From the NCBI GenBank assembly GCA_037892765.1, contig JBBKBW010000001.1: DNA of 64,000 bases, one strand, 5' to 3'. Of the stretch, positions 54,501 through 63,500 are shown in pieces. The first letter of the stretch is position 1. The number at the start of each line of letters is the position of its first letter. The notes beneath the pieces are model-generated. The model did not search any database. It was not told the origin of the DNA and saw only the letters and a list, made by a program, of their open reading frames with translations. Source of the DNA: Clostridium_AQ sp900552125. Its GTDB lineage: Bacteria; Bacillota_I; Bacilli_A; Erysipelotrichales; Erysipelotrichaceae. A program made the translations under genes and the position numbers.

Positions 54501-57500
54501 ATGCAATGTTTCTTGCATAAAATCCTGATAATCCGAAGGTTCAATCCAGGTAGCTCCAATACGCACTTCAATCTCCGATGCTTCCAGGTCTCTCGGCTGA
54601 ACTGCCTCTAGTGCACGCACATTCGATGTGAATTCCGGATGATTCTCTGCAAAAGTTCTCGCAGTATTTAATTTATCCCTAACATTTCCGGAGAGATATT
54701 CATCTCCGCTTTCCCACTGGTCTGTCAGTGGATTTTTGAAGATAACTCCAACCAGCTCTTCTGTAATTTTCTCTTCGGTCTTTCCGGTCAGCTGTGCCAT
54801 ATATGGGAGATCTACTTTAGCCCTTTCATTTAAAGACAGAGCAAGTGCTTCTGTGGCTGTCTCCACACTTGTCACAGCAACCGCCTTTTTGATGGTTCGT
54901 TTGGTGAACATGTCCGCTTTCCGCTTCAATGTTCCATCTTCATTCAAGTCTTCCAGGGAACACAGCAGACAATAAGAAGAGTCATCAGAAAATGCCCGTT
55001 TATTAGCATTACTTCCAATAACTCCATACTTTGCTGTGTAGGTATCATACACCTGATTCAGTTTTTCCTGCTGTTTTTGGATTTCTTCGTCTGTGACAAA
55101 TTCTTCCATCTGCATGGCGATCAGCTCACGAACGGTATCACGGATTGCAACCATGCCTTTTACACGTTCTGCAGTGGCTGCAGGCATTTTCACCTGATTC
55201 ATCAAAGAGTTGACACGATAATATACCTGATCATCTACCACCGTATAGCTGTAATTTCTAACATTCGGATCAGCCGGAATACTCTCTGGCATCTCATCCA
55301 GTTCTGTTTCCACATCTACTGCCGGTACCATGCTTCCCTTAATTTGTTTCACAGCTTCTTGTAACTGTAATTCCAAATCAGCTCCTTCCATTGGAGCACA
55401 TGTTGTTTCCATACCATACGGACCGGACACTTCTTTCATCTCACCCAGAATCATTTCCGGATGCTGAACAAAATACTGATTGACCGTAATTCCATTGACA
55501 TCACTATCCAGATTTATCCATTCCGGCATTTCTTTCGTAAGGCTTTCCCTCTTTTGGAAAAACAAGATATCAGCACTGACTTCTGTTCCCGCATTTGCCT
55601 TAAAAGCTGTGTTCGGCAGTCGGATTGCTCCCAACAGATCTGCCCGCTCTGCCAGATATTTCCGGACTTCCGGTGACGCCTTATCCATAGTTCCCTTTGT
55701 TGTGATCAGTGCCGCCACACCACCTGGACGTAACTGATCTATCGTCTTGGCGAGAAAGTAATCATGGATCATGAAATTGTAGCGATCATACTGACGGTCA
55801 TTGACCTTGTATGCACCAAATGGCACATTTCCAATCGCCACATCAAAAAAATCATTAGGATAATCTGTCTTCTCAAAACCTTTGATCTGAATATTGGCAT
55901 CTGGATAGAGTAGCTTTGCAATTCTACCGCTGATACTGTCCAGTTCCACACCATAGAGTTTGGACTGATTTAGATTCTCTGGAAGCATTCCAAAGAAGTT
56001 CCCGACTCCCATAGACGGCTCCAGGATATTTCCTTTTGTAAATCCCAGATTCTCCAACACCTGATACATACTTTCAATCACAATCGGCTGTGTATAATGA
56101 GCATTTAACGTGGAAGCTCTGGCTGCAGCATATTCCTCTGGTGTAAGAATCGTCTTTAATTCCAGATATTCTGTCTCCCATGCAGCTTTTGTCTCATCAA
56201 ATGCATCTGCAAGACCTCCCCAGCCGACGTACCTGGATAAGATTTTCTGTTCCTCTGATGTCGCATTGCGGTTCTCATCCTCACATTTCTTTAACAACTG
56301 GATAGCCATGATATTGGCTCGGAATTTCTCCTTCGGTGTTCCCTGTCCAAGTTCATCATCTGTGATACGGAAGTTCGTTGCTTGAATCGGTTCTGCTATT
56401 CCGTTAATCTCTTCCAAAGATTCTTTTTCTTCCGATACCTCAGCTTCTCCCGATAATTCTTTTTCTTTTTTATCATAATCTGTCCACACACGTTGAGAAA
56501 TAGCAGTAAAATACGAGAACTCTTCCTCCATAATTTCTTCCCTGATTTCCCGTAATTCATCTAAGGTATCCGCATTTACAGTTTTGTTGTGATAATGATA
56601 ATAAAGTACTTCTTGTCCGAGTTTTACATCCAGACGTTCCAATTCTTGTGTTGACATTCGATTCCAAATATCATCTTTTTCCGTATGAATCGTGAAACAT
56701 TCTCCATCATCATGATATTCTAATGTGTATTGAAGTCGATTCACTTCTCCCTTAACTTTGCAATCAAAATCATGGATTCTTGTTCTGGTACCGGACATAT
56801 ATTCTGAATCAACTAATCTCAAATCAGTTATATCTTCCGCTGTCAAAGTATCCTGCTCCAGCTGTTCTCCTAACATCTGCTGTGCTTCTTCCAAATCTGC
56901 CAGTCTCTGTGCTTCCTGCCGCTCTTCATACTTTTCCAATTCTTCCGGTGATAAGAAATCATCGGTGCGGATCAGCTGACGGACACGTTCTGCAACCTTA
57001 TTCCATTTTAATAGAATTTCTACTTCTGGACTGCCAATCTTTCCTTTCGCAAGTTTTAATCCTTTTGCATCATGTGAGGCATCAGATTCATACGCTCCCG
57101 GTATCCCAGGTGATGCACCACCTGTTCCATACTCATTTTTCAGGAACTCTGCTGCATCTTTCATATCATGATGCTCCATGAAATACTCATAGATCCGGTT
57201 GCGCCCTCCGGCTGTAATGCCGCCTCTTCTAAGGACAGCATCTATTTCATCTTGTGTAATAAAGGAAAGTGCCGGACGTTCGACCGTAAATTTCTGGTCT
57301 ACCCAGGAACGCTCCCTCTGAAGATCCTGAAAGCGTTGGAGATATTCCGGATTATGCTGAATCTCCCAGCGGTGATAATCTCCCGGATTCTCATCCATAT
57401 ATTTCTGCAGCCATTCAAAACGATAGACAATCGCATCTGCTTCCTCTTGATCTGTCCATGCTCCACTCACTACATCCTGCCAGTCTGAATATGATTGTTT

Positions 57501-59207
57501 CTTTTCCCAGTTTCTGCAAGTATCCCGAAAATGAAGTGCAAGAAGATTGGTCATTTCTTCCTGCTCCTGTTCAATGGCATTATTGGAAATCAAATTATCC
57601 ACGTAATTTCCATCCTCATACATATCCCGAATTCTGTTCGCTGCTTCTTCCCACGTAACCATGCGGTCAAAGTTTCTTCTGGCAGAGTCCCCTCGCCGGA
57701 TACGGATACCATCATTGTCATACCAGATACTGATTTTCTGACCATCTATGGTAAATCCTTTGCCACCAGTTCCATATTCATCTTTCAGAAAACTCCGCAT
57801 TTCTTCATTATCCAGACCTTCAATCAGTCTTGCTGTAATATGAAACAGTGTATTTTTCTGTCCGCTTCCCGTGCGGAGAATATCATTTACCACTTCATCG
57901 GAAATAAGAAAAGCGGCTGGCTGTTCCAATGCAGCTGCCGCTTTCCTTATTTCTCCTAACTGTTCCTCTTCTGTTGGGAACAGGCTTAACTGTAAATAAT
58001 CTCCTGAATCACCAGCTCCTCTGCCTGTGCCTTGATCTGGTTCATGTGTCTGGTCCATGCCATCCCGTCTGCCATTTTGTCCGGTGCCGGATCTTTCTCC
58101 AGAAGTTCGTTCATCAGGTTGTCTACTCTCTGCCTTGCCTGACTGTCGATCTCCATCAGGTGACTGTCCAGACGGTTCTGCAGTGTCAGAATGTTGAACC
58201 TGGCTACCTTGTGGTTTCTCAGATACTCTTTCCTCATCATTCCGTACTTCCCGATGGTTCCTCTCGTCTCTTCCAGGCTGATATCTGGAATCTGATACTC
58301 TCCGTTCTGGCTGTAACTGATTTCTCTCATAGTCTGTTTCCTCCTTTTTTTCTTCTCTATCTTCTTCGTTATCCGTATTACTTTCACGAATTAACGTGTT
58401 AAATTCATTATAAGCTACTTCTTTTTCTTTTGCAACCGTTTTCAGGTCATTTTCCAGATCATTCAGAACATATCGTCCAATCTGCATCAGGACTGGTCTG
58501 CTGATCTCGTTGACTGCACTTCCCAGATGTCCTAATACTTTCAGCTGATTGAAGTCCGTTATATGCCGAAAATCCTCTACATCCAGATATTCCTGTACAT
58601 CCAGTCCACACCGGTTTAATAATACACACCAGACACTATTTGTCATCAGTTCCCGAAATTCTACTTCCTGATTCTGTTCGTCCAGTTCTTCCAAAAATGT
58701 CCCTGTTACGTCCAGTCTCAGTTCTTCCAATGCATCTGGAAGCCATTCCTGCATACTCTCCTTCGCTGCCTGATGCAGACTTTCAGCAAGTCCTCCTTCT
58801 GTATCTTCCAGTGATAACTGCTCCTGCAGATAATCTGCCACCAGATGTTCTCCTTCTACTGGAAGATTCCATAACTGAGGATCCTTTCCAAGATTCCGCA
58901 CTTTATAAGTGTCCTGCACATCAAATACATACCGAAGTTTTGTTTTCGGTCCGGAAGTATTGTCAATCAAGGCAATCCCCTTAGATCCCTTTTTGATCCA
59001 TCGGTACATCTTCTGATTCCAGATTTCCATGGATGCTACGGCAGTTGCTTCCGGTCGCTGTGCATAAATTAAAAGCTGTTCTGGAAAAGAGTATTTGTAC
59101 AGTCTGGATGCCGTGTTAAGGAACCACATCCATTCCTGCGGACTGGCAGCTACATCTTTTGCCACCTCTTCCGTCAGCTGTTCCATTGCATATAATTTAT
59201 TTGCCAT
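51525..59207 (-). CDS. Giant SNF2-like helicase/N6-adenine methylase element protein
   Basis: The 2560-residue protein of conjugative elements carries several modules. N-terminal LPD-like domains occupy about 1-290, followed by a low-complexity linker (about 293-407). Two further LPD-type repeats follow, of which RRGGITAGGRNRIYEYFMEHHD is one. The methylase domain has PSMGVGNFFG near 1062 and the motif NVPFG near 1124. The SF2 helicase has HVVGAGKTYEM near 1734, VDEAHSYKN near 1897 and QREGRIIRQGNHN near 2229. It probably protects transferred DNA from restriction or remodels it. The C-terminal IHEKLQIYKEK tail matches its neighbours. Confidence 0.93.
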   Translation of the reverse strand: MANKLYAMEQLTEEVAKDVAASPQEWMWFLNTASRLYKYSFPEQLLIYAQRPEATAVASMEIWNQKMYRWIKKGSKGIALIDNTSGPKTKLRYVFDVQDTYKVRNLGKDPQLWNLPVEGEHLVADYLQEQLSLEDTEGGLAESLHQAAKESMQEWLPDALEELRLDVTGTFLEELDEQNQEVEFRELMTNSVWCVLLNRCGLDVQEYLDVEDFRHITDFNQLKVLGHLGSAVNEISRPVLMQIGRYVLNDLENDLKTVAKEKEVAYNEFNTLIRESNTDNEEDREEKKEETDYERNQLQPERRVSDSRYQPGRDERNHREVRNDEERVSEKPQGSQVQHSDTAEPSGQSPDGDRQSGKAESRQPDERTSGERSGTGQNGRRDGMDQTHEPDQGTGRGAGDSGDYLQLSLFPTEEEQLGEIRKAAAALEQPAAFLISDEVVNDILRTGSGQKNTLFHITARLIEGLDNEEMRSFLKDEYGTGGKGFTIDGQKISIWYDNDGIRIRRGDSARRNFDRMVTWEEAANRIRDMYEDGNYVDNLISNNAIEQEQEEMTNLLALHFRDTCRNWEKKQSYSDWQDVVSGAWTDQEEADAIVYRFEWLQKYMDENPGDYHRWEIQHNPEYLQRFQDLQRERSWVDQKFTVERPALSFITQDEIDAVLRRGGITAGGRNRIYEYFMEHHDMKDAAEFLKNEYGTGGASPGIPGAYESDASHDAKGLKLAKGKIGSPEVEILLKWNKVAERVRQLIRTDDFLSPEELEKYEERQEAQRLADLEEAQQMLGEQLEQDTLTAEDITDLRLVDSEYMSGTRTRIHDFDCKVKGEVNRLQYTLEYHDDGECFTIHTEKDDIWNRMSTQELERLDVKLGQEVLYYHYHNKTVNADTLDELREIREEIMEEEFSYFTAISQRVWTDYDKKEKELSGEAEVSEEKESLEEINGIAEPIQATNFRITDDELGQGTPKEKFRANIMAIQLLKKCEDENRNATSEEQKILSRYVGWGGLADAFDETKAAWETEYLELKTILTPEEYAAARASTLNAHYTQPIVIESMYQVLENLGFTKGNILEPSMGVGNFFGMLPENLNQSKLYGVELDSISGRIAKLLYPDANIQIKGFEKTDYPNDFFDVAIGNVPFGAYKVNDRQYDRYNFMIHDYFLAKTIDQLRPGGVAALITTKGTMDKASPEVRKYLAERADLLGAIRLPNTAFKANAGTEVSADILFFQKRESLTKEMPEWINLDSDVNGITVNQYFVQHPEMILGEMKEVSGPYGMETTCAPMEGADLELQLQEAVKQIKGSMVPAVDVETELDEMPESIPADPNVRNYSYTVVDDQVYYRVNSLMNQVKMPAATAERVKGMVAIRDTVRELIAMQMEEFVTDEEIQKQQEKLNQVYDTYTAKYGVIGSNANKRAFSDDSSYCLLCSLEDLNEDGTLKRKADMFTKRTIKKAVAVTSVETATEALALSLNERAKVDLPYMAQLTGKTEEKITEELVGVIFKNPLTDQWESGDEYLSGNVRDKLNTARTFAENHPEFTSNVRALEAVQPRDLEASEIEVRIGATWIEPSDYQDFMQETLHTPWYLLQKEIQVKFSEVNGEWRITGKNADSPQNAFAYATYGTERANAYKILEDTLNLKDVRIYDKSVNENGDEIRVLNKKETMLASQKQDAMKAAFKDWIFKDQQRRERLVKVYNERFNSIRPREYDGSHLTFPGMNPEIELRPHQKNAVAHQLYGENVLLAHVVGAGKTYEMVAAAMESKRLGLSQKNLFVVPNHLTEQWGAEFLQLYPGANILVATKKDFEPANRKKFCARIAMGNYDAIIIGHSQFERIPISDERQEAMLRKQIDDLEMAIQSARYEQDGGHYTVKQIEKTRKTLQTRLEKLNQKEKKDQVVTFEELGVDHLYVDEAHSYKNAFLYTKMRNVAGIAQNEAQKSADMFNKCQYLDEITGGKGITFATGTPISNSMTELYVMQRYLQNSKLQNMGLGLFDSWASTFGEVVTSIELAPEGTGYRAKSRFARFYNIPELMNMFKEIADIKTSDQLKLPVPEAEYETVVLKPTEQQKEIVESLGERAEVVRNGGVDASVDNMLKITNDGRKLALDQRLVNELLPDNPESKIAVCAEKSYEIWKDTAEQKSAQLIFCDLSTPKGDGSFNVYDDLKRKLMEKGVPEKEIAFIHDANTEAKKTELFGKVKSGQVRFLIGSTAKMGAGTNVQDRLIALHHLDIGWKPSDLEQREGRIIRQGNHNKKVHIFRYVTESTFDSYMWQLIENKQKFISQIMTSKAPVRSCEDVDEAALSYAEVKALATGNPAVKEKMALDVDVAKLKLLKANHMNNQYRLEDDIARNFPQQIAKLTEIIASYKADIAHFSEHKITDPEQFSMEISGKVFTEKKEAGMALLAVCKDIKSVDVTMDIGSYQGFNMRIQFDSWSKEFILSVKHESVAKVRLGADALGNITRINNLLESYPEKLAEAEQRLETVQEQLANAKEEVGKPFPKEEELNQKLERLSELNALLNMDEREDTETEQSESKEKEERPARGSIHEKLQIYKEKSQRESESGKETRKRDFGLE
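57986..58330 (-). CDS. tnpV: TnpV-like protein, nested in another frame of the helicase gene
   Basis: The 114-residue product MREISYSQNGEYQIPDISLE continues with TIGKYGMMRKEYLRNHK and DSHLMEIDSQARQRVDNLMNEL. It ends TRHMNQIKAQAEELVIQEIIYS, the TnpV pattern of transposon-encoded proteins. The ATG at 58330 has GGAGG (58342-58346) with ten bases spacing, so it has its own ribosome binding site. The host gene reads the same bases in another frame as a charged, low-complexity linker (residues about 293-407). TnpV function is unknown. Confidence 0.85.
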   Translation of the reverse strand: MREISYSQNGEYQIPDISLEETRGTIGKYGMMRKEYLRNHKVARFNILTLQNRLDSHLMEIDSQARQRVDNLMNELLEKDPAPDKMADGMAWTRHMNQIKAQAEELVIQEIIYS

Positions 59208-59231
59208 GTGCTACTCCTTTTCATAAAATCA

Positions 59232-59252
59232 GGGACTGCTTAGCACAGTCCC
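59232..59252 (-). terminator. Weak hairpin between DUF5688-like gene and helicase
   Basis: GGGACTG and CAGTCCC form a hairpin in the short gap between the two genes. It may attenuate transcription of the helicase gene, as no T run follows. Confidence 0.4.
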
Positions 59253-59275
59253 CTTAAAATCATCGTTGTTTCTCT

Positions 59276-60364
59276 TTATAATGCTGCGGCAAGATCTTTT
59301 GACTTGTTCTTTGGCGTTTTGTCTGCCTCTTTTGCCTTGATCTCTGCCTTGGCTTTCTCCAGTTTTCCATGGATTCCACCTTTTACTTCCGCTTTTTCAG
59401 CTGCTTTTTCTTTCTCCAAACGAGCCTCCCTGCGCTCAGCATTTTCCAATACTGCGGTCTTTTTATCACAGAACTGAACCTTATCGGAAAGCTGCTCCTG
59501 TCTTTCCACCTGTGTCTCATTGACTTCTTTTACCATCGCATTTAATTCCGGGACCTGAAAAATTCCGTTATCAGGGAGAATCAGCACTTCATGAATGGAA
59601 GATGGAATGACAAAATAATCACTACCCAGACATTCCCCAATCTGTTTTCGAATGTCTTCCTGCAGTAACAGTGATGCACCATTCATCTTAGCTTTGTTTG
59701 TCAGACAGAACATTGGTTTTTCCATGGCTTCCATATCCATTTTTTCATTCAGCAGGTTTTCTGGTTCTTCACCAAAAATCATAGATTTGATAATCTCATT
59801 CATATCCATAAGTGTGACACCACGTTTTCGGTCTGCCGTCATTGCATCCGCTTGAATCTGTTCGGCAGATACTCCCCACTCGTTCATCAGAGAAACAGTT
59901 ACCGGAATACTGCTGATCCCTTCTCCATTTTCCTCCAGATTTACTGCATAATAAGCTGCAAAATCTCCGTGTTCTGTGACTACTTTATCAGCAAGACGAT
60001 CGGTATTCCATTCCTTGTCACAGATTCTCACCTGCAGTTTTTCCTTCATTTTTTCATAATCAAAAATGTCCGGAACTCCCATATCAAAAAATTCTGCTTT
60101 ACCCTGTGCTTCAATACGCATATCAGCTACATCACCAACACAAGAATCTACATCTTTCCCATTGATATATTCCTGATAGAGAGAATCCAGATAGACTGTC
60201 GGTACGATTCTCTGATCTCCATTTGGAATTGTAATGCCAGTAAGCTTCAGCCCATTGTTTTTTTCTACTTCTTGAAGTTTAATTTCTGCGTCCTTGTAAG
60301 ACTCTGGCAGATACTCCTTTACATTGTCTTTGACATATTCATAAAATTCTTTTCTGTTCATCAT
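59276..60364 (-). CDS. DUF5688-family element protein
   Basis: The 362-residue protein begins with a small helical part (YEYVKDNVKEYLPESYKDAEIKLQEV), then a globular domain with LTGITIPNGDQRIVPTVYLDSLYQEY. Its second half has GISSIPVTVSLMNEWG and FVIPSSIHEVLILPDN, and the tail is a lysine-rich coiled coil ending KGGIHGKLEKAKAE. It is recognised as DUF5688 by pattern; such genes occur beside the giant helicase in these elements. AAAGGGG lies before the tandem ATGs (60364 and 60361). Confidence 0.82.
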   Translation of the reverse strand: MMNRKEFYEYVKDNVKEYLPESYKDAEIKLQEVEKNNGLKLTGITIPNGDQRIVPTVYLDSLYQEYINGKDVDSCVGDVADMRIEAQGKAEFFDMGVPDIFDYEKMKEKLQVRICDKEWNTDRLADKVVTEHGDFAAYYAVNLEENGEGISSIPVTVSLMNEWGVSAEQIQADAMTADRKRGVTLMDMNEIIKSMIFGEEPENLLNEKMDMEAMEKPMFCLTNKAKMNGASLLLQEDIRKQIGECLGSDYFVIPSSIHEVLILPDNGIFQVPELNAMVKEVNETQVERQEQLSDKVQFCDKKTAVLENAERREARLEKEKAAEKAEVKGGIHGKLEKAKAEIKAKEADKTPKNKSKDLAAAL

Positions 60365-60370
60365 ACGCTT

Positions 60371-60511
60371 TTACCCCTTTCTGATCATGTGATGGTTCAT
60401 TCTTTTTCTGCTGACCATCTGCTCGGCTTTCTTCTGATAAGCCATCATTCTCTTTAAAGTTTTCTCCTGGTTTTTTCGTGCTTCCTGTCTTTTTTCCATT
60501 GCTTTCATCAT
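60371..60511 (-). CDS. Small basic coiled-coil protein (46 aa)
   Basis: ATG at 60511 follows AAAGGAAC. The product MMKAMEKRQEARKNQEKTLK continues RMMAYQKKAEQMVSRKRMN and is strongly basic. It is one long helix and ends 6 bases before the DUF5688 gene, so it is probably co-translated. No family recognised; similar leader ORFs precede DUF5688 genes. Confidence 0.65.
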   Translation of the reverse strand: MMKAMEKRQEARKNQEKTLKRMMAYQKKAEQMVSRKRMNHHMIRKG

Positions 60512-60550
60512 AGTTTTCTGTTCCTTTCTGTGATTTTTTTGTATGAAAAA

Positions 60551-60573
60551 GGGAGCCTCACATAGAAGCTCCC
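60551..60573 (-). terminator. Terminator of the surface protein gene
   Basis: GGGAGC and GCTCCC form a hairpin with an 11-base loop. The minus strand continues into five T residues. Confidence 0.75.
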
Positions 60574-60593
60574 AATCATAACCGTTGGTTTCC

Positions 60594-63500
60594 TTATTTG
60601 CTTTTCCTTTTTCTGCAGATATAAAGTCCTGCCATACCTCCTGTGGAAATTACCAGAAGCAGAATCGGCAGCCAAATATTCGTGCTGTCACCTGTTTTTG
60701 GTGCATTTGATACCTTTGTCTCTTCATGGGACTGTGGTGTATCCGGTGTATTCGGTGTTTCTGGAACTTCCGGTTTCTCATTTGTCAGATTGAAAGTAAC
60801 TTCCACGACTGGTGTACTGTCATTCGCATAAGCAAATGTCACTTCATGCTTGGTCTGATCCAGTGTGTATCCATCCAGTGTTTTTGTTTCCACCAGATAA
60901 TACTTGATTGCTATATCATATTTGCCGTTCTTAAATGTGGCAATCTCATACAACTTACTTTCTGCATGACCGGCAGCGTCTGTCTTTAAGGTTTCCAGAA
61001 CCTTTCCTTTGCTGTCACGGAGTTCAAATTCTACCCCTTTCAGCGGTTCTCCTGACGATTTATCTGTCTTATTGAGAATCACTTTTCCCTTGGCAGTATC
61101 ATCTTTCATAGCCACTTTCTGAATTTCTCCGGTATCCTTCACCTCAAATGTCACATCAAATGTCAGAAGATATCCTTTCGGTGCCTGCTCTTCACGTAAG
61201 GTATATTTACCGATTGGCAGTTTTTCGATATAGTGTGCTTCCTCTGTGGAAGTCCAGCTCTCTACTACCTGATCATCCTTATCGAGAATCGTCAGTTTCG
61301 CACCTGGAATCTCAGTTTCTCCTGTGATATCAGTCTTACTGATCTCTACTTTTGTCACATCGTCTTTCATCTCATGCTTCTGAACCTCTGCTGTATTCTC
61401 TACTGTGAAAGTAATACTTTCTGCAGTGACATATCCATCTGCCGGTTTTGTCTCTGTCATGGTGTATTTCTTACCAACAACCAGTTCTTTGATCACATGG
61501 GATTCTTCCGTAGAAGTCCATTCATCCACTGTATTGCCATCTGAATCCATCACTTTCAGGTGTGCACCTGGAAGTTCTTTGCCTGTTGTCAGGTCTGTTT
61601 TGGTCAGCTCCACTGTGGTTGGCTGATTTTCAAAAGTAAAGTCGTAGCTTACTTCTGCCTGGTCTTCTCCGGCATATTCAAAGGTAAATTCCTGTACTTC
61701 TTCTGTTGTAACAAATCCGTCCGGCGCAAAGATCTCTTTCACATAGTATTTTCCGTCTACCGGAAGATCTGCCGTAAAAGTAATCTGTCCTTTTTCATCC
61801 GTTACCCGCTGCTCGATCAGACTGTCTTTCTCAAGGAGTACCTCGCCCTTTGCATTTTTGATATCTTCATTGGTATAAAGACCGAAGACACCACCTGCAA
61901 GGACACGTTCTGTATCTTTTTCTTTCTTCAGAACCGTAACCTTTACTTTCTGACGGGCATTCTGCCATTTCTCATCATAAGTGATAACTGGTGTGTCCTG
62001 ATCACGGTAGGAAAGATCAACATATCTCGGCTCTCCGTCCAGCACATAACCATGGGCAGTTTTTACTTCCTTCACATAGTACTTGCCAGCCGGTAGATCT
62101 CCCATCTGTGCAATACCATTGGAATCTGTGGTAATGGTTCCCACTTTTTCATCTGCTTTGAAATAATCTTCACTGACACCATCTGCCGCTTTGATATCTT
62201 CCGCAGCAAATACATCGAACGTCACATCTGAAAGGCTTCCGGTTACATATTCAAAGAGATGCTCCACAGTACCTTTTACCTGATCCAGAAGTGTTACCTT
62301 ATCCAAAAACTCTCCATTTTTGTTGATGATTAGAAGTCCTGTTGGAACTTCATCTTTCATCTCTACTTTCTGAATCTCGGCAGTATCTTTCAGCGTGAAC
62401 TTCACATCCGTTGCTTTCAGATATCCATAAGGTGCCATTTCCTCACGAAGAGTGTATTCCTCTCCAACTGTCAGTCGTTTGATCACATGTGGCTGATCTT
62501 TTACAGAAGTCCACTGATCCACAACATTTCCTTCTTTATCAAGAACGGTGAGTTTTGCCCCATCCAGTTCCACACCTGTTGTTACATCAGATTTTGTGAT
62601 TTCAACTGTTGTCGGCTGGTTCTTTTTCACTGTTTTCAGTTTTACTGTCTTCACATCCTGTCCCTGGTAAGAAGCATCCAGATTCAGAACTTCATCAGAG
62701 GATACAAATCCCGCTGGTGCTTTTAACTCTTTCACATAATACTGTCCAAGTGGCAGATCCAGCGTACATGTTGCAAGACCATCGTTATCAGAAGTCATTT
62801 CCTGTAAGAGTGTGTCTGCTTTCACGATCACTTTTCCATCCGCCTTGATATCCGCTTTGTTATAGATACCAAAGACAGCTCCCGCCACGGTTGCACCATT
62901 CTCTGCATCCTGTTTTTCTACCTGGATTGCAACTTTCTGTCGGTCATCGCCAACCGTCACTTCCTGTTCGATCACAGGTGTATCCTGATCTGCATAGACA
63001 AATGTGACATCAGATCTGTCATGGTTCAGAACGAATCCTTCCGGTGCAGTCTTTTCTACCACATAGTAAGAACCAAGCGGCAGATTCTCTGCAACTGCTT
63101 TTCCGTCTTCTCCGGTCGTTACCGTTGTTACCAGTGCATCTTTTGCATAGATCAGCTGTCTGTTTCCGTTTTCATCTTTCTGATAATCCGGTGTATAGAT
63201 ATTTTCAGCTGCATAGACATGAAATGATGCACCCTTCAGGTATCTTTGTTCATAAACAAAATCCTTTTTAAATCCGGTCAGCATCTCACCTTTTTTATAA
63301 ATCGTCAGCTTTCCTTTTACCGGATGGTTCTCGTAATCTACCGTAATAATGGCATCTCCACTCTCAGAATCCATCTGGTATGCTGTGTTAGCATCCACCG
63401 CAATCTCTACATAGTTCTTGTTAATTGTGTACCCTTCCGGTGCGTTGACTTCCTCAATCCGGTAATGTCCGATCTTCAGATTCTTCGGCATGATCAGATA

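Noticed and set aside
59852..60457. 201-codon plus-strand frame opposite the DUF5688 gene
   Set aside because: It is antisense to a well supported coding gene and is hydrophobic by reverse-complement bias.
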